A DNA stretch of 64,000 bases from Denitrobaculum sp965225735 (GCA_965225735.1 CBDDBN010000012.1:1-64000), one strand, 5' to 3'. Shown: positions 53,513 through 62,340, counted from the stretch's first letter. Translations and numbers: made by a program. The notes: a model not told the origin generated them from the letters alone.

Positions 53513-53538
53513 TGATAACTAAAAGCGTCATCTTCAAG
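53513..53538 (-). promoter_or_regulatory. Candidate heat-shock promoter of lon
   Basis: On the minus strand CTTGAA (53538-53533) and TTATCA (53518-53513) are 14 bases apart. The -35 box matches sigma-32 targets well; the -10 box only partly (TTAT core), and the spacing is shorter than the alphaproteobacterial CTTG-N17/18-CYTATNT pattern. Confidence 0.35.
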
Positions 53539-53605
53539 GGCAGGACCGTGATTGAAAGAGCGGCTGCCTAGGCGCGATCCATGCAAAAAACACAGGAAAA
53601 ACGCG

Positions 53606-54871
53606 TCATGCACTGCTTTCTACGTCGTCGCGTCGATCGGTGTAGATATAGAGGGGTTGTGAACGCCCCTCGACAACTTCGCCGTTGATGACCATCTCCT
53701 CGACCCCTTCCAGGCTCGGCAGATCGAACATCGGCTCCAGCAGGATGCCTTCCATGATGGAGCGAAGCCCGCGTGCGCCGGTTTTGCGCTGAATCGCCTT
53801 GGCGGCAATGGCCTTAAGCGCATCGTCGGCGAATTGAAGGCTGACATCCTCCATTTCGAAGAGCCGCTGATACTGTTTGACCAGTGCGTTCTTCGGCTGG
53901 GTCAGGATTTCCACCAGAGCGTCGTCGTCCAGATCCTCGAGAGTCGCGACCACAGGCAAGCGACCGACGAATTCCGGGATCAGACCGAATTTCAGCAGAT
54001 CTTCCGGCTCGACTTCCTTCAGAATATCGCCCGTCGTCCGCTCGTCCGGTCCCCGGACATCCGCACCGAAACCGATGGAAGAGCCCTTGCCGCGCCCCGC
54101 AATCAGTTTATCCAGGCCGGCAAAGGCGCCACCGCAGATAAACAGAATGTTGGTCGTGTCGACCTGCAGGAATTCCTGCTGGGGATGCTTGCGGCCACCC
54201 TGGGGCGGAACGGAAGCTACCGTCCCTTCCATGATTTTCAGCAAGGCCTGCTGTACGCCTTCACCCGATACGTCCCTCGTGATCGAAGGGTTGTCGGATT
54301 TGCGGCTGATTTTATCGACCTCGTCGATGTAGACGATGCCGCGCTGCGCACGCTCGACATTGTAGTCCGCAGACTGCAGCAATTTCAGGATGATGTTCTC
54401 GACATCCTCACCGACATAACCTGCTTCAGTCAGCGTCGTCGCATCGGCCATGGTAAAGGGCACATCCAGGATGCGGGCAAGGGTCTGCGCAAGCAGGGTC
54501 TTACCGCAACCGGTCGGACCGACCAGAAGGATGTTGGACTTCGCCAACTCGACGTCGGCCGACTTGGTGCCATGCGCCAGACGTTTGTAGTGGTTATGCA
54601 CCGCGACAGAGAGTACGCGCTTAGCATGTGCCTGACCGATGACATAGTCATCGAGCACAGTGCAAATATCGCGCGGAGTCGGAACGCCGTCGCTGGATTT
54701 CACCAGCGTGGTTTTGTGTTCCTCGCGGATGATGTCCATGCAAAGTTCAACGCATTCATCGCAGATGAAGACCGTTGGTCCGGCGATGAGTTTTCGAACT
54801 TCATGCTGGCTCTTTCCGCAGAAAGAGCAGTACAGGGTATTTTTCGAGTCGCTACCGCTCGACTTTGTCAT
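53606..54871 (-). CDS. clpX: ATP-dependent Clp protease ATP-binding subunit ClpX
   Basis: ClpX unfolds tagged and native substrates and feeds them to ClpP. The 421-residue protein has an N-terminal C4 zinc domain (CSFCGKSQHEV and FICDECVELC), Walker A GPTGCGKTLLAQ near residue 120, Walker B IVYIDEVDKI, the pore loop GYVGEDVE and the ClpP-docking IGFGADV-type loop region. It is 228 bases downstream of clpP, and an 18-bp palindrome lies 66 bases before its start, so separate regulation is likely. Confidence 0.97.
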   Translation of the reverse strand: MTKSSGSDSKNTLYCSFCGKSQHEVRKLIAGPTVFICDECVELCMDIIREEHKTTLVKSSDGVPTPRDICTVLDDYVIGQAHAKRVLSVAVHNHYKRLAHGTKSADVELAKSNILLVGPTGCGKTLLAQTLARILDVPFTMADATTLTEAGYVGEDVENIILKLLQSADYNVERAQRGIVYIDEVDKISRKSDNPSITRDVSGEGVQQALLKIMEGTVASVPPQGGRKHPQQEFLQVDTTNILFICGGAFAGLDKLIAGRGKGSSIGFGADVRGPDERTTGDILKEVEPEDLLKFGLIPEFVGRLPVVATLEDLDDDALVEILTQPKNALVKQYQRLFEMEDVSLQFADDALKAIAAKAIQRKTGARGLRSIMEGILLEPMFDLPSLEGVEEMVINGEVVEGRSQPLYIYTDRRDDVESSA

Positions 54872-54936
54872 GGCTGTTACGCCTCGAAGCTCGATTCAAT
54901 TACAAATCATGTTAGACAGACGTCCCACCGGCACAC

Positions 54937-54954
54937 AATGACAAATTTGTCATT
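54937..54954. promoter_or_regulatory. 18-bp perfect palindrome upstream of clpX
   Basis: AATGACAAATTTGTCATT is a perfect palindrome in the clpP-clpX gap. On the minus strand a possible promoter TTGTGT-N18-TAACAT overlaps and follows it, so it is placed like an operator. As RNA it is AT-rich and would be a weak hairpin. Confidence 0.5.
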
Positions 54955-55099
54955 TTTAGTTACCGGGTTAGCCTGCCTCCCACATGACCAACCGTCGGTT
55001 GACCGCTCACATCACTGTAACTCTGAGCGTTCAACATATCCTTAACATTGGCCTGACGGCGGCTTTTTTGGCCAGCCGCCAGAGCAATGCGTCATCCCG

Positions 55100-55738
55100 T
55101 TACTTGTCGTCGCCGGAATCGCCGGAATCCGGGCGGCTCTCGACCACTTCGTCGATTAGACCAAATTCCTTGGCCTCCTCGGCGCTCATAAACTTATCCC
55201 GCTCCATGGCTTCTTCAATCGCGGAGACGGGCTGACCGGTATGCTCAGCGTAGATTTCGTTAAGACGCGCGCGTGTCTTGATGATTTCGCGAGCGTGGAT
55301 CTCGATATCGGTTGCCTGCCCCTGGAAACCGCCAGATGGCTGGTGAACCATGATCTTGGAGTTTGGCAGGGCATAGCGCTTTTCAGGTGCGCCAGCCATC
55401 AGCAAAAGAGACCCGGCAGATGCCGCCTGACCGATACAAACGGTGGAAACCGGCGGCCGGATGTACTGCATGGTATCGTACATGGCCAGACCTGCCGTCA
55501 CGACGCCGCCTGGAGAGTTGATGTAGAAAGAAATGTCCTTGGTCGGGTTCTCCGACTCCAGGAACAGCAGCTGCGCGCAGATCAAGCTGGCCACACCGTC
55601 ATGGATCGGGCCGGTCAAAAAGATGATCCGCTCCTTAAGCAGGCGCGAGTAGATGTCATAAGCCCGTTCGCCGCGGCTGGTCTGCTCGACCACCATGGGA
55701 ACCAGGGTATTCATTACAATGTCACGTGGGTCACTCAT
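55100..55738 (-). CDS. clpP: ATP-dependent Clp protease proteolytic subunit
   Basis: ClpP is the 14-mer serine protease chamber that works with ClpX or ClpA. From the ATG at 55738 it has 212 residues. The catalytic triad is visible: Ser in GQAASAGSLLLMAG, His in MVHQPSGG, and Asp in the EIDLV-like region before ERDKFMSAEEAKEFGLID. A GTG three codons upstream is possible but places the ribosome site poorly. It follows tig and has a sigma-32-type promoter. Confidence 0.95.
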   Translation of the reverse strand: MSDPRDIVMNTLVPMVVEQTSRGERAYDIYSRLLKERIIFLTGPIHDGVASLICAQLLFLESENPTKDISFYINSPGGVVTAGLAMYDTMQYIRPPVSTVCIGQAASAGSLLLMAGAPEKRYALPNSKIMVHQPSGGFQGQATDIEIHAREIIKTRARLNEIYAEHTGQPVSAIEEAMERDKFMSAEEAKEFGLIDEVVESRPDSGDSGDDK

Positions 55739-55887
55739 TCCTGCCACCTAGTCTTTTCATTCATCCGCCTGCCGAATCGTCCGGGCCACGATGGTCCAGA
55801 GAAGACGGCCACTGAAAGAAACGGACGGAACAATCAATTGCGCGAATCGCTGTCCGTCCGAATCCCCCTGCGGTCGTCGCTTCCGTC

Positions 55888-55916
55888 ATATAGGCCGGAT
55901 CGACCGATTAACCAAG
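55888..55916 (-). promoter_or_regulatory. Sigma-32-type heat-shock promoter of clpP
   Basis: On the minus strand CTTG (55916-55913), 18 bases, then CCTATAT (55894-55888) fits the alphaproteobacterial heat-shock consensus CTTG-N17/18-CYTATNT exactly. The same bases can be read as a housekeeping promoter TTGGTT-N17-TATATG. It lies 150 bases upstream of the clpP start, immediately after tig. Confidence 0.68.
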
Positions 55917-55947
55917 ACAGGATCACAGAGTAATCCTTAAGGTTCCG

Positions 55948-57459
55948 CTATTCCTCAGCGGTTTTCTTGGATTTAGTGCTTTTAGCGGCCTTCTTGGCAG
56001 GTGCTTTCTTCTTGGGCGCGGCCTCAGCATCACCCTCGGCTTTGGCGTCGCTCTTCGCCGCTGCTTTCTTGGCGGGCTTCTTCTTCGCCGGTTTCTTCGT
56101 CTCTTTGGCCTTCTCTTCCGCCTCGGCTTCGGCCGATTCGGCTTCGAATTCCTTGCGCAGTTCGTCCGGCGTCAGTTCGCGCTCGGTCACCTTGGAGAGG
56201 TCGGTGATGAAATCGATCACCTTGTCCTCAAAGATCGGTGCCCGCAGATTGGCCAGTGCCTCCGGCGTATTCTTGTAATACTCCAGCACCTGCTGCTCCT
56301 GGCCCGGATAGTTCTGGGCTTCCGTAAAGAGCGCACGGTTCACTTCTTCCTGGCTAACGTCGATGTTGTTGCTGCTACCGACCTCGGAAAGCAACAGACC
56401 CAGGCGCACGCGGCGTTCCGCAATCGCGCGGTATTCCGTTTTCAGCTCCTCGTCGTCCTTGCCGGCGTCTTCGTCGTCGACGTCGCCTTGCTTGCGCTCT
56501 TCCTCGACCTGCTTCCAGATACCTTCGAACTCGACATCGACCATGCCGCCGGGAACAGAAAAATCGTGGTTATCGGCAAGCTTGTCGAGCAATTCACGCT
56601 TCAGGCGGGAGCGTGCAACCTTGGCATATTCGCCCTCTATCTGTTCGCGGATCCGTCCTTTAAGACCTTCGAGGTTCTCCGCACCGAGGTTCTCGGCCAG
56701 TTTGTCGTCGATCTCGGCGGGCACGCTCTCCTCTATGCCCTTCACCTTAACCATGAAGATCGCTTCGCGGCCGGCCAGTTTGTCGTTGCCGTAGGTTTCG
56801 GGGAAGGTCACCTTGACCTCGCGCTCCTCGTCCACGTCTGCACCGACCAACTGATCCTCGAAGCCGGGGATAAACTGATTCGATCCGAGCTCCAGATGGT
56901 GGTCATCCGCAGCCATACCAGGCAGAGCTTCACCGTCGACAGTGCCCTTGAAGTCGATAACCACCACGTCGCCCTGCTCCGCCTTACGCGGTTTTTCCAG
57001 CGGCTTGGAGGTCTTGTGGGACTCGGCGATGCGCCCAAGCGCTTCATCGACCTCGGCGTCCGGCACAGCGACCTTGACCCGCTCGAGCTCCAGACTGCCG
57101 AAATCCATCGGCGTCACATCAGGCAGCAACTCGACCGACATGGTGTATTCGAGATCCTTACCCTCGTCGAAGGAGGTTACCTCGATCTTCGGCTGCATTG
57201 CCGGGCGCAGGCTGCGCTCGCTCAGCGCCTGGCTGGAGCTGTCGGTGACAGCCTTTTCCAGAACCTCACCGAGTACCGACTTGCCGAAACGCTGCTTGAG
57301 AAGCGACATCGGCACCTTGCCCGGCCGGAAGCCCGGAAGATTGACCTGTCCGCTGAGCTCCTTAAGCCGATCGTCGATCTTTTCATCAATTTCGGTGGCG
57401 GGAATAACAATGGTGTATTCGCGCTTCAGCTCTTCGGCTTGTGTTTCCGTAACCTGCAT
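55948..57459 (-). CDS. tig: Trigger factor, ribosome-bound chaperone
   Basis: Trigger factor meets nascent chains at the ribosome exit. The protein has an N-terminal ribosome-binding domain with the GFRPGKVPMSLLKQRFG signature near residue 44, an FKBP-like prolyl isomerase domain (about 160-245, with EQGDVVVIDFKG) and a helical chaperone domain. At 503 residues it is about 60 longer than usual because of a C-terminal tail rich in Lys, Ala and Pro (KKPAKKKPAKK-like repeats). The tig-clpP-clpX-lon-hup order is conserved. Confidence 0.96.
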   Translation of the reverse strand: MQVTETQAEELKREYTIVIPATEIDEKIDDRLKELSGQVNLPGFRPGKVPMSLLKQRFGKSVLGEVLEKAVTDSSSQALSERSLRPAMQPKIEVTSFDEGKDLEYTMSVELLPDVTPMDFGSLELERVKVAVPDAEVDEALGRIAESHKTSKPLEKPRKAEQGDVVVIDFKGTVDGEALPGMAADDHHLELGSNQFIPGFEDQLVGADVDEEREVKVTFPETYGNDKLAGREAIFMVKVKGIEESVPAEIDDKLAENLGAENLEGLKGRIREQIEGEYAKVARSRLKRELLDKLADNHDFSVPGGMVDVEFEGIWKQVEEERKQGDVDDEDAGKDDEELKTEYRAIAERRVRLGLLLSEVGSSNNIDVSQEEVNRALFTEAQNYPGQEQQVLEYYKNTPEALANLRAPIFEDKVIDFITDLSKVTERELTPDELRKEFEAESAEAEAEEKAKETKKPAKKKPAKKAAAKSDAKAEGDAEAAPKKKAPAKKAAKSTKSKKTAEE

Positions 57460-57716
57460 TGGCGGCTCGGCCTCTCTCGCGTCTTCTTCGTGATCCGCAA
57501 CCCTGCTCGGGCGTCATTCCCGCGGGGCGGATCAACAACTGTTCAATCAAAGGGTCCGATTCCGCCGAAAGATGGGAATCATGCAATCGGCACCGGACCG
57601 CGAAAATCTCCCTACCGCAGGATTACGGTGAGAAGGCTTTGGGAACGACAGTATCGCGGTGGAACTTCGGAGCTTGGTCCGACATCCGCTGTCCTGTTTT
57701 CCCTAGTTCGATCGCG

Positions 57717-57801
57717 TGGTGCGGGCGGAGGGACTTGAACCCCCACGGATCTCTCCGCTGGTACCTAAAACCAGTGCGTCTACCAATTCCGCCACGCCCG
57801 C
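57717..57801 (-). tRNA. tRNA-Leu (TAG)
   Basis: The 85-base class II tRNA has acceptor GCGGGCG/CGCCCGC, a long variable arm, anticodon stem CTGGT/ACCAG with loop TTTAGGT giving TAG, and T-arm with GGTTCAAGTCC. CCA is encoded. It reads CUA and CUG codons. Confidence 0.96.
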
Positions 57802-57821
57802 GAGACGCGCGAACGCGCCGG

Positions 57822-57848
57822 TGTATAACATCGACGCGCCGCGCGCAA
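57822..57848 (-). promoter_or_regulatory. Tentative tRNA-Leu promoter
   Basis: On the minus strand TATACA (57827-57822) lies 20 bases before the tRNA 5-prime end, with TTGCGC (57848-57843) 15 bases upstream of it. The -10 box is good; the spacing is short. Confidence 0.4.
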
Positions 57849-57984
57849 CCGCCTCAGACAGTGGAACGGCGCCGGAATCCCGATTTGAAGGAAATGTGAG
57901 GAAATTTAGCCTGAAAGAGGCCTTGAAGAGGGCTTTTGAAGGGTTCGGAAGCAGGCCTGCACTCTGGAGTGCCTCACCGTTCGC

Positions 57985-58236
57985 TTAGGAAGCGGATACC
58001 GGTTCGTTGTAACGGGTGGCGAAGGTCTCGAGGCCCAAAGTGCGCATTTCGGCGAAGCTCGAGATCGTACCGCCGGCGACCACCAGATTGTACTTCACGT
58101 GCGGTACGCCCATGGCGTCAGGACCGACTTCGATGACTTCAGCAGTCTCGACAACGTGACTGGGAAGCCGACAGCGGAACACAGCGCCCGCTTTGACCTC
58201 CGGTCGCCCCTTATCGATTTTGAACCACTGTCCCAT
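57985..58236 (-). CDS. Unrecognised small protein, 83 residues
   Basis: I do not recognise a family with certainty. The protein starts MGQWFKIDKG and has alternating hydrophobic strands (GAVFRCRLP, VVETAEVIEVG, VPHVKYNLVVAGG), suggesting a small beta-barrel, followed by a helix-like end (GLETFATRYNEP). It has no signal peptide or membrane segment and one Cys. It is a lone gene between tRNA-Leu and nnr. Its upstream DNA is an AT-rich stretch with palindromes and a long leader, which suggests regulated expression. A GCACTC/GAGTGC palindrome lies at 57959-57972, just after the stop. Confidence 0.7.
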   Translation of the reverse strand: MGQWFKIDKGRPEVKAGAVFRCRLPSHVVETAEVIEVGPDAMGVPHVKYNLVVAGGTISSFAEMRTLGLETFATRYNEPVSAS

Positions 58237-58524
58237 CCTGGATCACATTCGCGTTGTTGCCGTTCTACCTGTCCGGTTTTCGAGTTTATGGAAAAACTCA
58301 ATTATCAGTTTCGCACCAAAGTTGTTAAACTTGAGTTAAAACTCCAACTTTTAGCACTCGCCCTTTGGTTTTTATCATCTTTTCGGACTTTTCCACCGCG
58401 AGCGAAAAGAAAGAAATTTATACAAAAATTCCTACAAGGCATTGTTTTAAAACAATTTATCCTCAGGATCTTTTTTGTCTATGCGCTCAAGCGTTAACCG
58501 ACTTTTTGACGGCAAAGCTGCTTG
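58237..58524 (-). promoter_or_regulatory. AT-rich leader and promoter region of the 83-residue gene
   Basis: This gap is far richer in A and T than its surroundings. A perfect 16-bp palindrome ATTGTTTTAAAACAAT (58441-58456) covers the place of a -35 box relative to TATAAA (58422-58417, minus strand). The roughly 170-base leader then holds inverted repeats GAGTTT/AAACTC (58282-58299) and AAAGTTG/CAACTTT (58318-58351) with repeated ACTC/GAGT units. Confidence 0.5.
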
Positions 58525-60012
58525 TCAGAAACCCGCGATAAGCGAAGTCAGCACGGTCGGAAGCGCTTCGGGAAGATCTTCTGAAATCAATCCGACCCCC
58601 AGGTGCGTACCCAAAGCGCCGTGAATCCAGACGGCGGCCGCCGCAGCCTCAAAAGGCGTCATGCCTTGTGCCAGAAGTCCCAGGATCATGCCCGCCAGTA
58701 CATCGCCTGAACCGGCGGTCGCCAGATGCGGCGGTGCATTGTCGTTGATAACAGCACGGCCGTCCGGTGCGGCAACGACCGTGTCACTGCCCTTTAAGAC
58801 CACAACCACCCCGCTCCGCGCCGCAGCAGCCCGGGCGCGTGCGAGCCGATCACCACCGATATCAGGAAACAGCTGCTTAAACTCCCCGTCGTGCGGAGTC
58901 AGAACTGCGCTCGAAGTCATTGCTTTGAATAACTTTTCCGGCTCCTGCGAGAAGACACTCAGAGCATCGGCATCCAGGACGGTCGCACGCTGACGGCGCA
59001 GAATGACAGGCACAAGCGATTTCAACTGCTCTGTCACCCCAAAACCCGGCCCGATCAGCACGGCGTTCTTGCGCGGGTCCCGCAAAATGTTGTCCAGTTC
59101 CTCGGCGCTGTCGCTGGGCAGCGTGATGAAACTGGCCGAAGATAGCGCATAGGTCTGAAGCGCCGGCCGCGGGGCCGCGATTGAAACGAGCCCCGCCCCG
59201 ATCCGCAACGCGGCACGGGCCGCCAGACGGGCTGCTCCCGTCATCTCTCCCCCGCCGGCGACCAGTGCGTGTCCGGCACTGTATTTATGCTGTTCGGCTG
59301 TTTTGAGGGGAAATCTCTCTTTCCAGATCTCCGGCCCGTTGCGGAAACAGCTTACCCCAAGCTTCTCCAACACCGCGTCCGGGATCCCGATATCCGCAAC
59401 AACCACCTCACCTGCCGCCGCGCGTCCAGGCAGCAACAGATGCCCGGTTTTCGGACGAAAAAAGGTGACCGTCAGCTTTGCCTGCAGATGCAATTCCCCG
59501 AGCACGGCCCCGCTGTCACCCGATATCCCGCTAGGGACATCCACGGCAACCACCTCAGCGGTCCCTGAATCCACCGCTCTTCGAACCGCGCGCACCATCA
59601 TAGCCGCTTGGCCATCCAGGGCGCGCGTCAGGCCGGCACCGAACATGGCATCGATAATCAGGCCCTTGCCCTCGATGAACGTCGGATCGAAAGACTGGGT
59701 TTTTCCTTGCCAGAGCTTCGCATGATGCGCCGCATCGCCGGTCAACCGCGAGATATCACCGAGCAGCGCCAGTTCGACGGGCCAGCCCGCCTCCTTGAGC
59801 AAACGCGCGACGACGAAGCCGTCTCCACCATTATTGCCAGGACCGCAAAGCACCAGGACGGCCTGAACAGGCCAGCGCGCGGTGATCGCCTCAAAGATCG
59901 CCTGTCCGGCGTTTTGCATCAGCGTCGTCCCAGGGACGCCCGCCGCCACAGCCGCGGCATCGGCTTTGTACATCTGAGAGACGCTGATCACTTCGGAATG
60001 ATTCGCCGCCAT
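58525..60012 (-). CDS. nnr: Bifunctional NAD(P)H-hydrate epimerase/ADP-dependent dehydratase
   Basis: This enzyme repairs hydrated NADH and NADPH: the N-terminal YjeF_N domain (about 1-215, with GPGNNGGDGFVVARLL) epimerises NAD(P)HX, and the C-terminal ribokinase-like domain (about 225-495, with TPHDGEFKQLF and ATAGSGDVLAGMI) dehydrates it. From the ATG at 60012 it has 495 residues and GGGGGA upstream; in-frame starts up to 60051 are possible. The fusion is the usual bacterial form. Often glnB-glnA follow in this group, but here the 83-residue gene does. Confidence 0.94.
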   Translation of the reverse strand: MAANHSEVISVSQMYKADAAAVAAGVPGTTLMQNAGQAIFEAITARWPVQAVLVLCGPGNNGGDGFVVARLLKEAGWPVELALLGDISRLTGDAAHHAKLWQGKTQSFDPTFIEGKGLIIDAMFGAGLTRALDGQAAMMVRAVRRAVDSGTAEVVAVDVPSGISGDSGAVLGELHLQAKLTVTFFRPKTGHLLLPGRAAAGEVVVADIGIPDAVLEKLGVSCFRNGPEIWKERFPLKTAEQHKYSAGHALVAGGGEMTGAARLAARAALRIGAGLVSIAAPRPALQTYALSSASFITLPSDSAEELDNILRDPRKNAVLIGPGFGVTEQLKSLVPVILRRQRATVLDADALSVFSQEPEKLFKAMTSSAVLTPHDGEFKQLFPDIGGDRLARARAAAARSGVVVVLKGSDTVVAAPDGRAVINDNAPPHLATAGSGDVLAGMILGLLAQGMTPFEAAAAAVWIHGALGTHLGVGLISEDLPEALPTVLTSLIAGF

Positions 60013-60091
60013 ATGCGATCCCCCATCTGGCATATCTGTGCGCTTCATCACCTCTACCCGAAGAGTGAGTGCCTATCTAATTATAAAAGAA

Positions 60092-60862
60092 TCAGCGCTT
60101 TAGACCAGCTTTCAAACTCGCAACATGAGCATCCGCAGCATCCCGGAGCAAGATGGTGTCGGCACCAGCCAGGACCAGTTCATATCCGGCCGCGCAGAGA
60201 TCTTCGGCACTTCGCGCAGGCGTGGGGATCGCCCCCAGCATTTTACCGGCGGCACGCGCAGCCTGTTCCACGCGTGCCGTCGCCTTGAGAACCTCCGGAT
60301 GATCGACCTCGCCCAGATATCCCATATCCGAGGAAAGATCCGATGGTCCGACGAAGAGCATGTCGACTCCCTCGACCTGCGCGATCTCCTCTACTGCCTC
60401 GACCGCCTTCGCGCTTTCAATCTGGCAAATCACCAGCACGTCCCGGTTGGCGGCCTCCACATAATCCCAGCAATCCCGGCCGTAGCGCGACGCCCGCACG
60501 ATGGCCGCGGCCATGCCGCGTCGGCCGACTGGTGGATAGCGGCAGGACGCAACCGCCCGGCGCGCCTCCTCCACGCTACCGACCGCCGGAATCATGACCC
60601 CCTCGAAACCCACATCCAGCACCCGCTTGATCCAGGCATCGTCGTTCTGCGGCACGCGGCAGATTCCGTGGCATGCATTGCCCTGAGCGATCTGAAGATG
60701 CGGCACCGCGTCCAATACGGAGCCCGGGCCATGTTCCAGGTCGACCATCAGGAACTCATAACCGGCCTGGACCACAACCTCAGTGGCAAAGGGCGAGAAA
60801 AGCTCGATCCAGCATCCAAAAAGGGGCGCCGAGGATTCGATATTGGCCTTCAAACTGGTCAT
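60092..60862 (-). CDS. HpcH/HpaI family aldolase
   Basis: Members are metal-dependent class II aldolases that split 2-keto-3-deoxy acids such as 4-hydroxy-2-ketoheptanedioate. The 256-residue TIM barrel shows FLMVDLEHGPG (base His region, with Glu/Asp), RVPQNDDAWIKRVLDVG, the metal Glu in ICQIESAKAVEAVEEI, and MLFVGPSDLSSDMGYLGE with the metal Asp. The natural substrate cannot be told. It stands alone, 79 bases before nnr, with no aromatic-degradation or sugar-acid genes nearby. Confidence 0.85.
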   Translation of the reverse strand: MTSLKANIESSAPLFGCWIELFSPFATEVVVQAGYEFLMVDLEHGPGSVLDAVPHLQIAQGNACHGICRVPQNDDAWIKRVLDVGFEGVMIPAVGSVEEARRAVASCRYPPVGRRGMAAAIVRASRYGRDCWDYVEAANRDVLVICQIESAKAVEAVEEIAQVEGVDMLFVGPSDLSSDMGYLGEVDHPEVLKATARVEQAARAAGKMLGAIPTPARSAEDLCAAGYELVLAGADTILLRDAADAHVASLKAGLKR

Positions 60863-60999
60863 GCTTTCTCCGGGGGATTAATGGATCCAGGCGCGAATCC
60901 AGATTTGTGAGGTTGGAGCGTTACCACAAGTTTCGCAGCAACACTGGAAGAACAGGATTCAACGGCGCGATGACTGAGACTCTACGATCTCGGCGGCCA

Positions 61000-62340
61000 T
61001 TAGCGTACAAGAATCGAACAAAAGGCTTCCGCTTTGATTTTTCGGATCTTTTCGCAAGTCGCCGTAGCCTCGGCTTCGGACTTCGCTGCAACGACGAGCC
61101 GGTAAAAGGCGCGGGCGCCGGATGCGGAATCGCGCTGCAAGCTGAAGTTCCGGCCCTCAAGGGCATCGGCGTAGTCCTTTTCGGCCTCCTTCAGGAGGTC
61201 ATGAGCTTGCGCCTCGTCAGCACTGGAGAGCAGCCAGAGGAACGTCCCTGTCTTCTCGCTCACCGCAGGTGCGCCGGAAGACGCAGTTGCGCTGGCGCGA
61301 GCGGTTTGAGACGGCTCCGCTTTAGGGGCTTTGTTGACTGCCGCCTTCTCAGGCGCTGGATCGACTTTCGGCGTTGGCGCAGCTGAGGCCGCGCCCTTTT
61401 TCCCACCTGTCGCCTTGGGTGGCGCCGCTGGTGTAATCAGCCTGGACTGAAGCTGGAACCCGCCTTGGTCCGACTGTTCTGCCGGACGTGCATTACTCTC
61501 AGCCGACGCGGGAGCAGTAGGGGCGCTCTTTTTCCCAGCCCCCTGCCCTGCAGTATCTTGCACGAGACTGGGCTGACGATTGCCGGTCTCCGCGGCCGCA
61601 TCAGCCTCAGCGATTTGCCTGTCCGACTCCGCCTGTTCCAACGGGTCCGATGGAATCACGTCGAGCGGCTGTGAGGCCTGAACACCTAGCGCCTGCAGCC
61701 GCGCCGCCTGAACCTGGGCGTCTTGATGGCCCTTTTTCGCGGCGCGTTGATACCAATGAAGCGCGCGACGATCGTCCTGCGGCAACGCTAACCCCAGCCG
61801 GTGCATCTGACCCAAGGCAAACTGTGCTTCGCCGACGCCGGCATCCGCGGCCAGATGAAACCAGACCGCGGCCTCCACCTGATCCTGACCGACGCCATCG
61901 CCACGGAAGTAGGCAAGCCCGAGATTGTATTGCGCCATGGGATTGCTGGCATCGGCAGAGCGGCTCCAGAGCTGGGCGGCCCGAACGGGATCGCGCGGCA
62001 CTCCGCGCCCTTGCGCATACATGAGACCCAGATTGTTCTGCGCGGCAGGCATGTCCTGCTGCGCCGCCAGCGCGTACCAGCGCGCCGCGGTCTCGAAGTC
62101 CGGTGTGCCTCCGTGGCCTGTTTCGTAAAGTTTGCCCAGACTGTATTGGGCTAGCGGATCGCCGCCCTCTGCCAGCGGCATCCAGATCCGAACTGCATCC
62201 TGGTCCCGGCCTGCTTTGTAAGCCGCCAGACCATCTTCGAAAGATGCGGACTGCGCGGAAAGAGATTCCGGCCAGGAACCAGCCAGCAGAGATGCGGTGA
62301 TCGATGCGAGAAAGGCAATTCGCCTGATGGCCAGATTCAT
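61000..62340 (-). CDS. Exported Sel1-repeat protein with SPOR domain
   Basis: The ATG at 62340 gives 446 residues beginning with a signal peptide (MNLAIRRIAF to about LSAQSA). Residues 33-215 are Sel1-like helical repeats (QYSLGKLYETG, QNNLGLMYAQGRGV, QYNLGLAYFRGDGV, QFALGQMHRLG), then an Ala/Pro/Lys-rich linker (about 220-365), then a C-terminal SPOR-type domain (FYRLVVAAKSEAEATATCEKI) that would bind denuded peptidoglycan at division sites. A periplasmic adaptor role is inferred. It is divergent from the histidine kinase. Longer in-frame starts lack the signal peptide at the N-terminus. Confidence 0.83.
   Translation of the reverse strand: MNLAIRRIAFLASITASLLAGSWPESLSAQSASFEDGLAAYKAGRDQDAVRIWMPLAEGGDPLAQYSLGKLYETGHGGTPDFETAARWYALAAQQDMPAAQNNLGLMYAQGRGVPRDPVRAAQLWSRSADASNPMAQYNLGLAYFRGDGVGQDQVEAAVWFHLAADAGVGEAQFALGQMHRLGLALPQDDRRALHWYQRAAKKGHQDAQVQAARLQALGVQASQPLDVIPSDPLEQAESDRQIAEADAAAETGNRQPSLVQDTAGQGAGKKSAPTAPASAESNARPAEQSDQGGFQLQSRLITPAAPPKATGGKKGAASAAPTPKVDPAPEKAAVNKAPKAEPSQTARASATASSGAPAVSEKTGTFLWLLSSADEAQAHDLLKEAEKDYADALEGRNFSLQRDSASGARAFYRLVVAAKSEAEATATCEKIRKIKAEAFCSILVR

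Noticed and set aside
53834..55045. Plus-strand open frame of 403 codons opposite clpX
   Set aside because: Antisense to clpX, with no recognisable domain.
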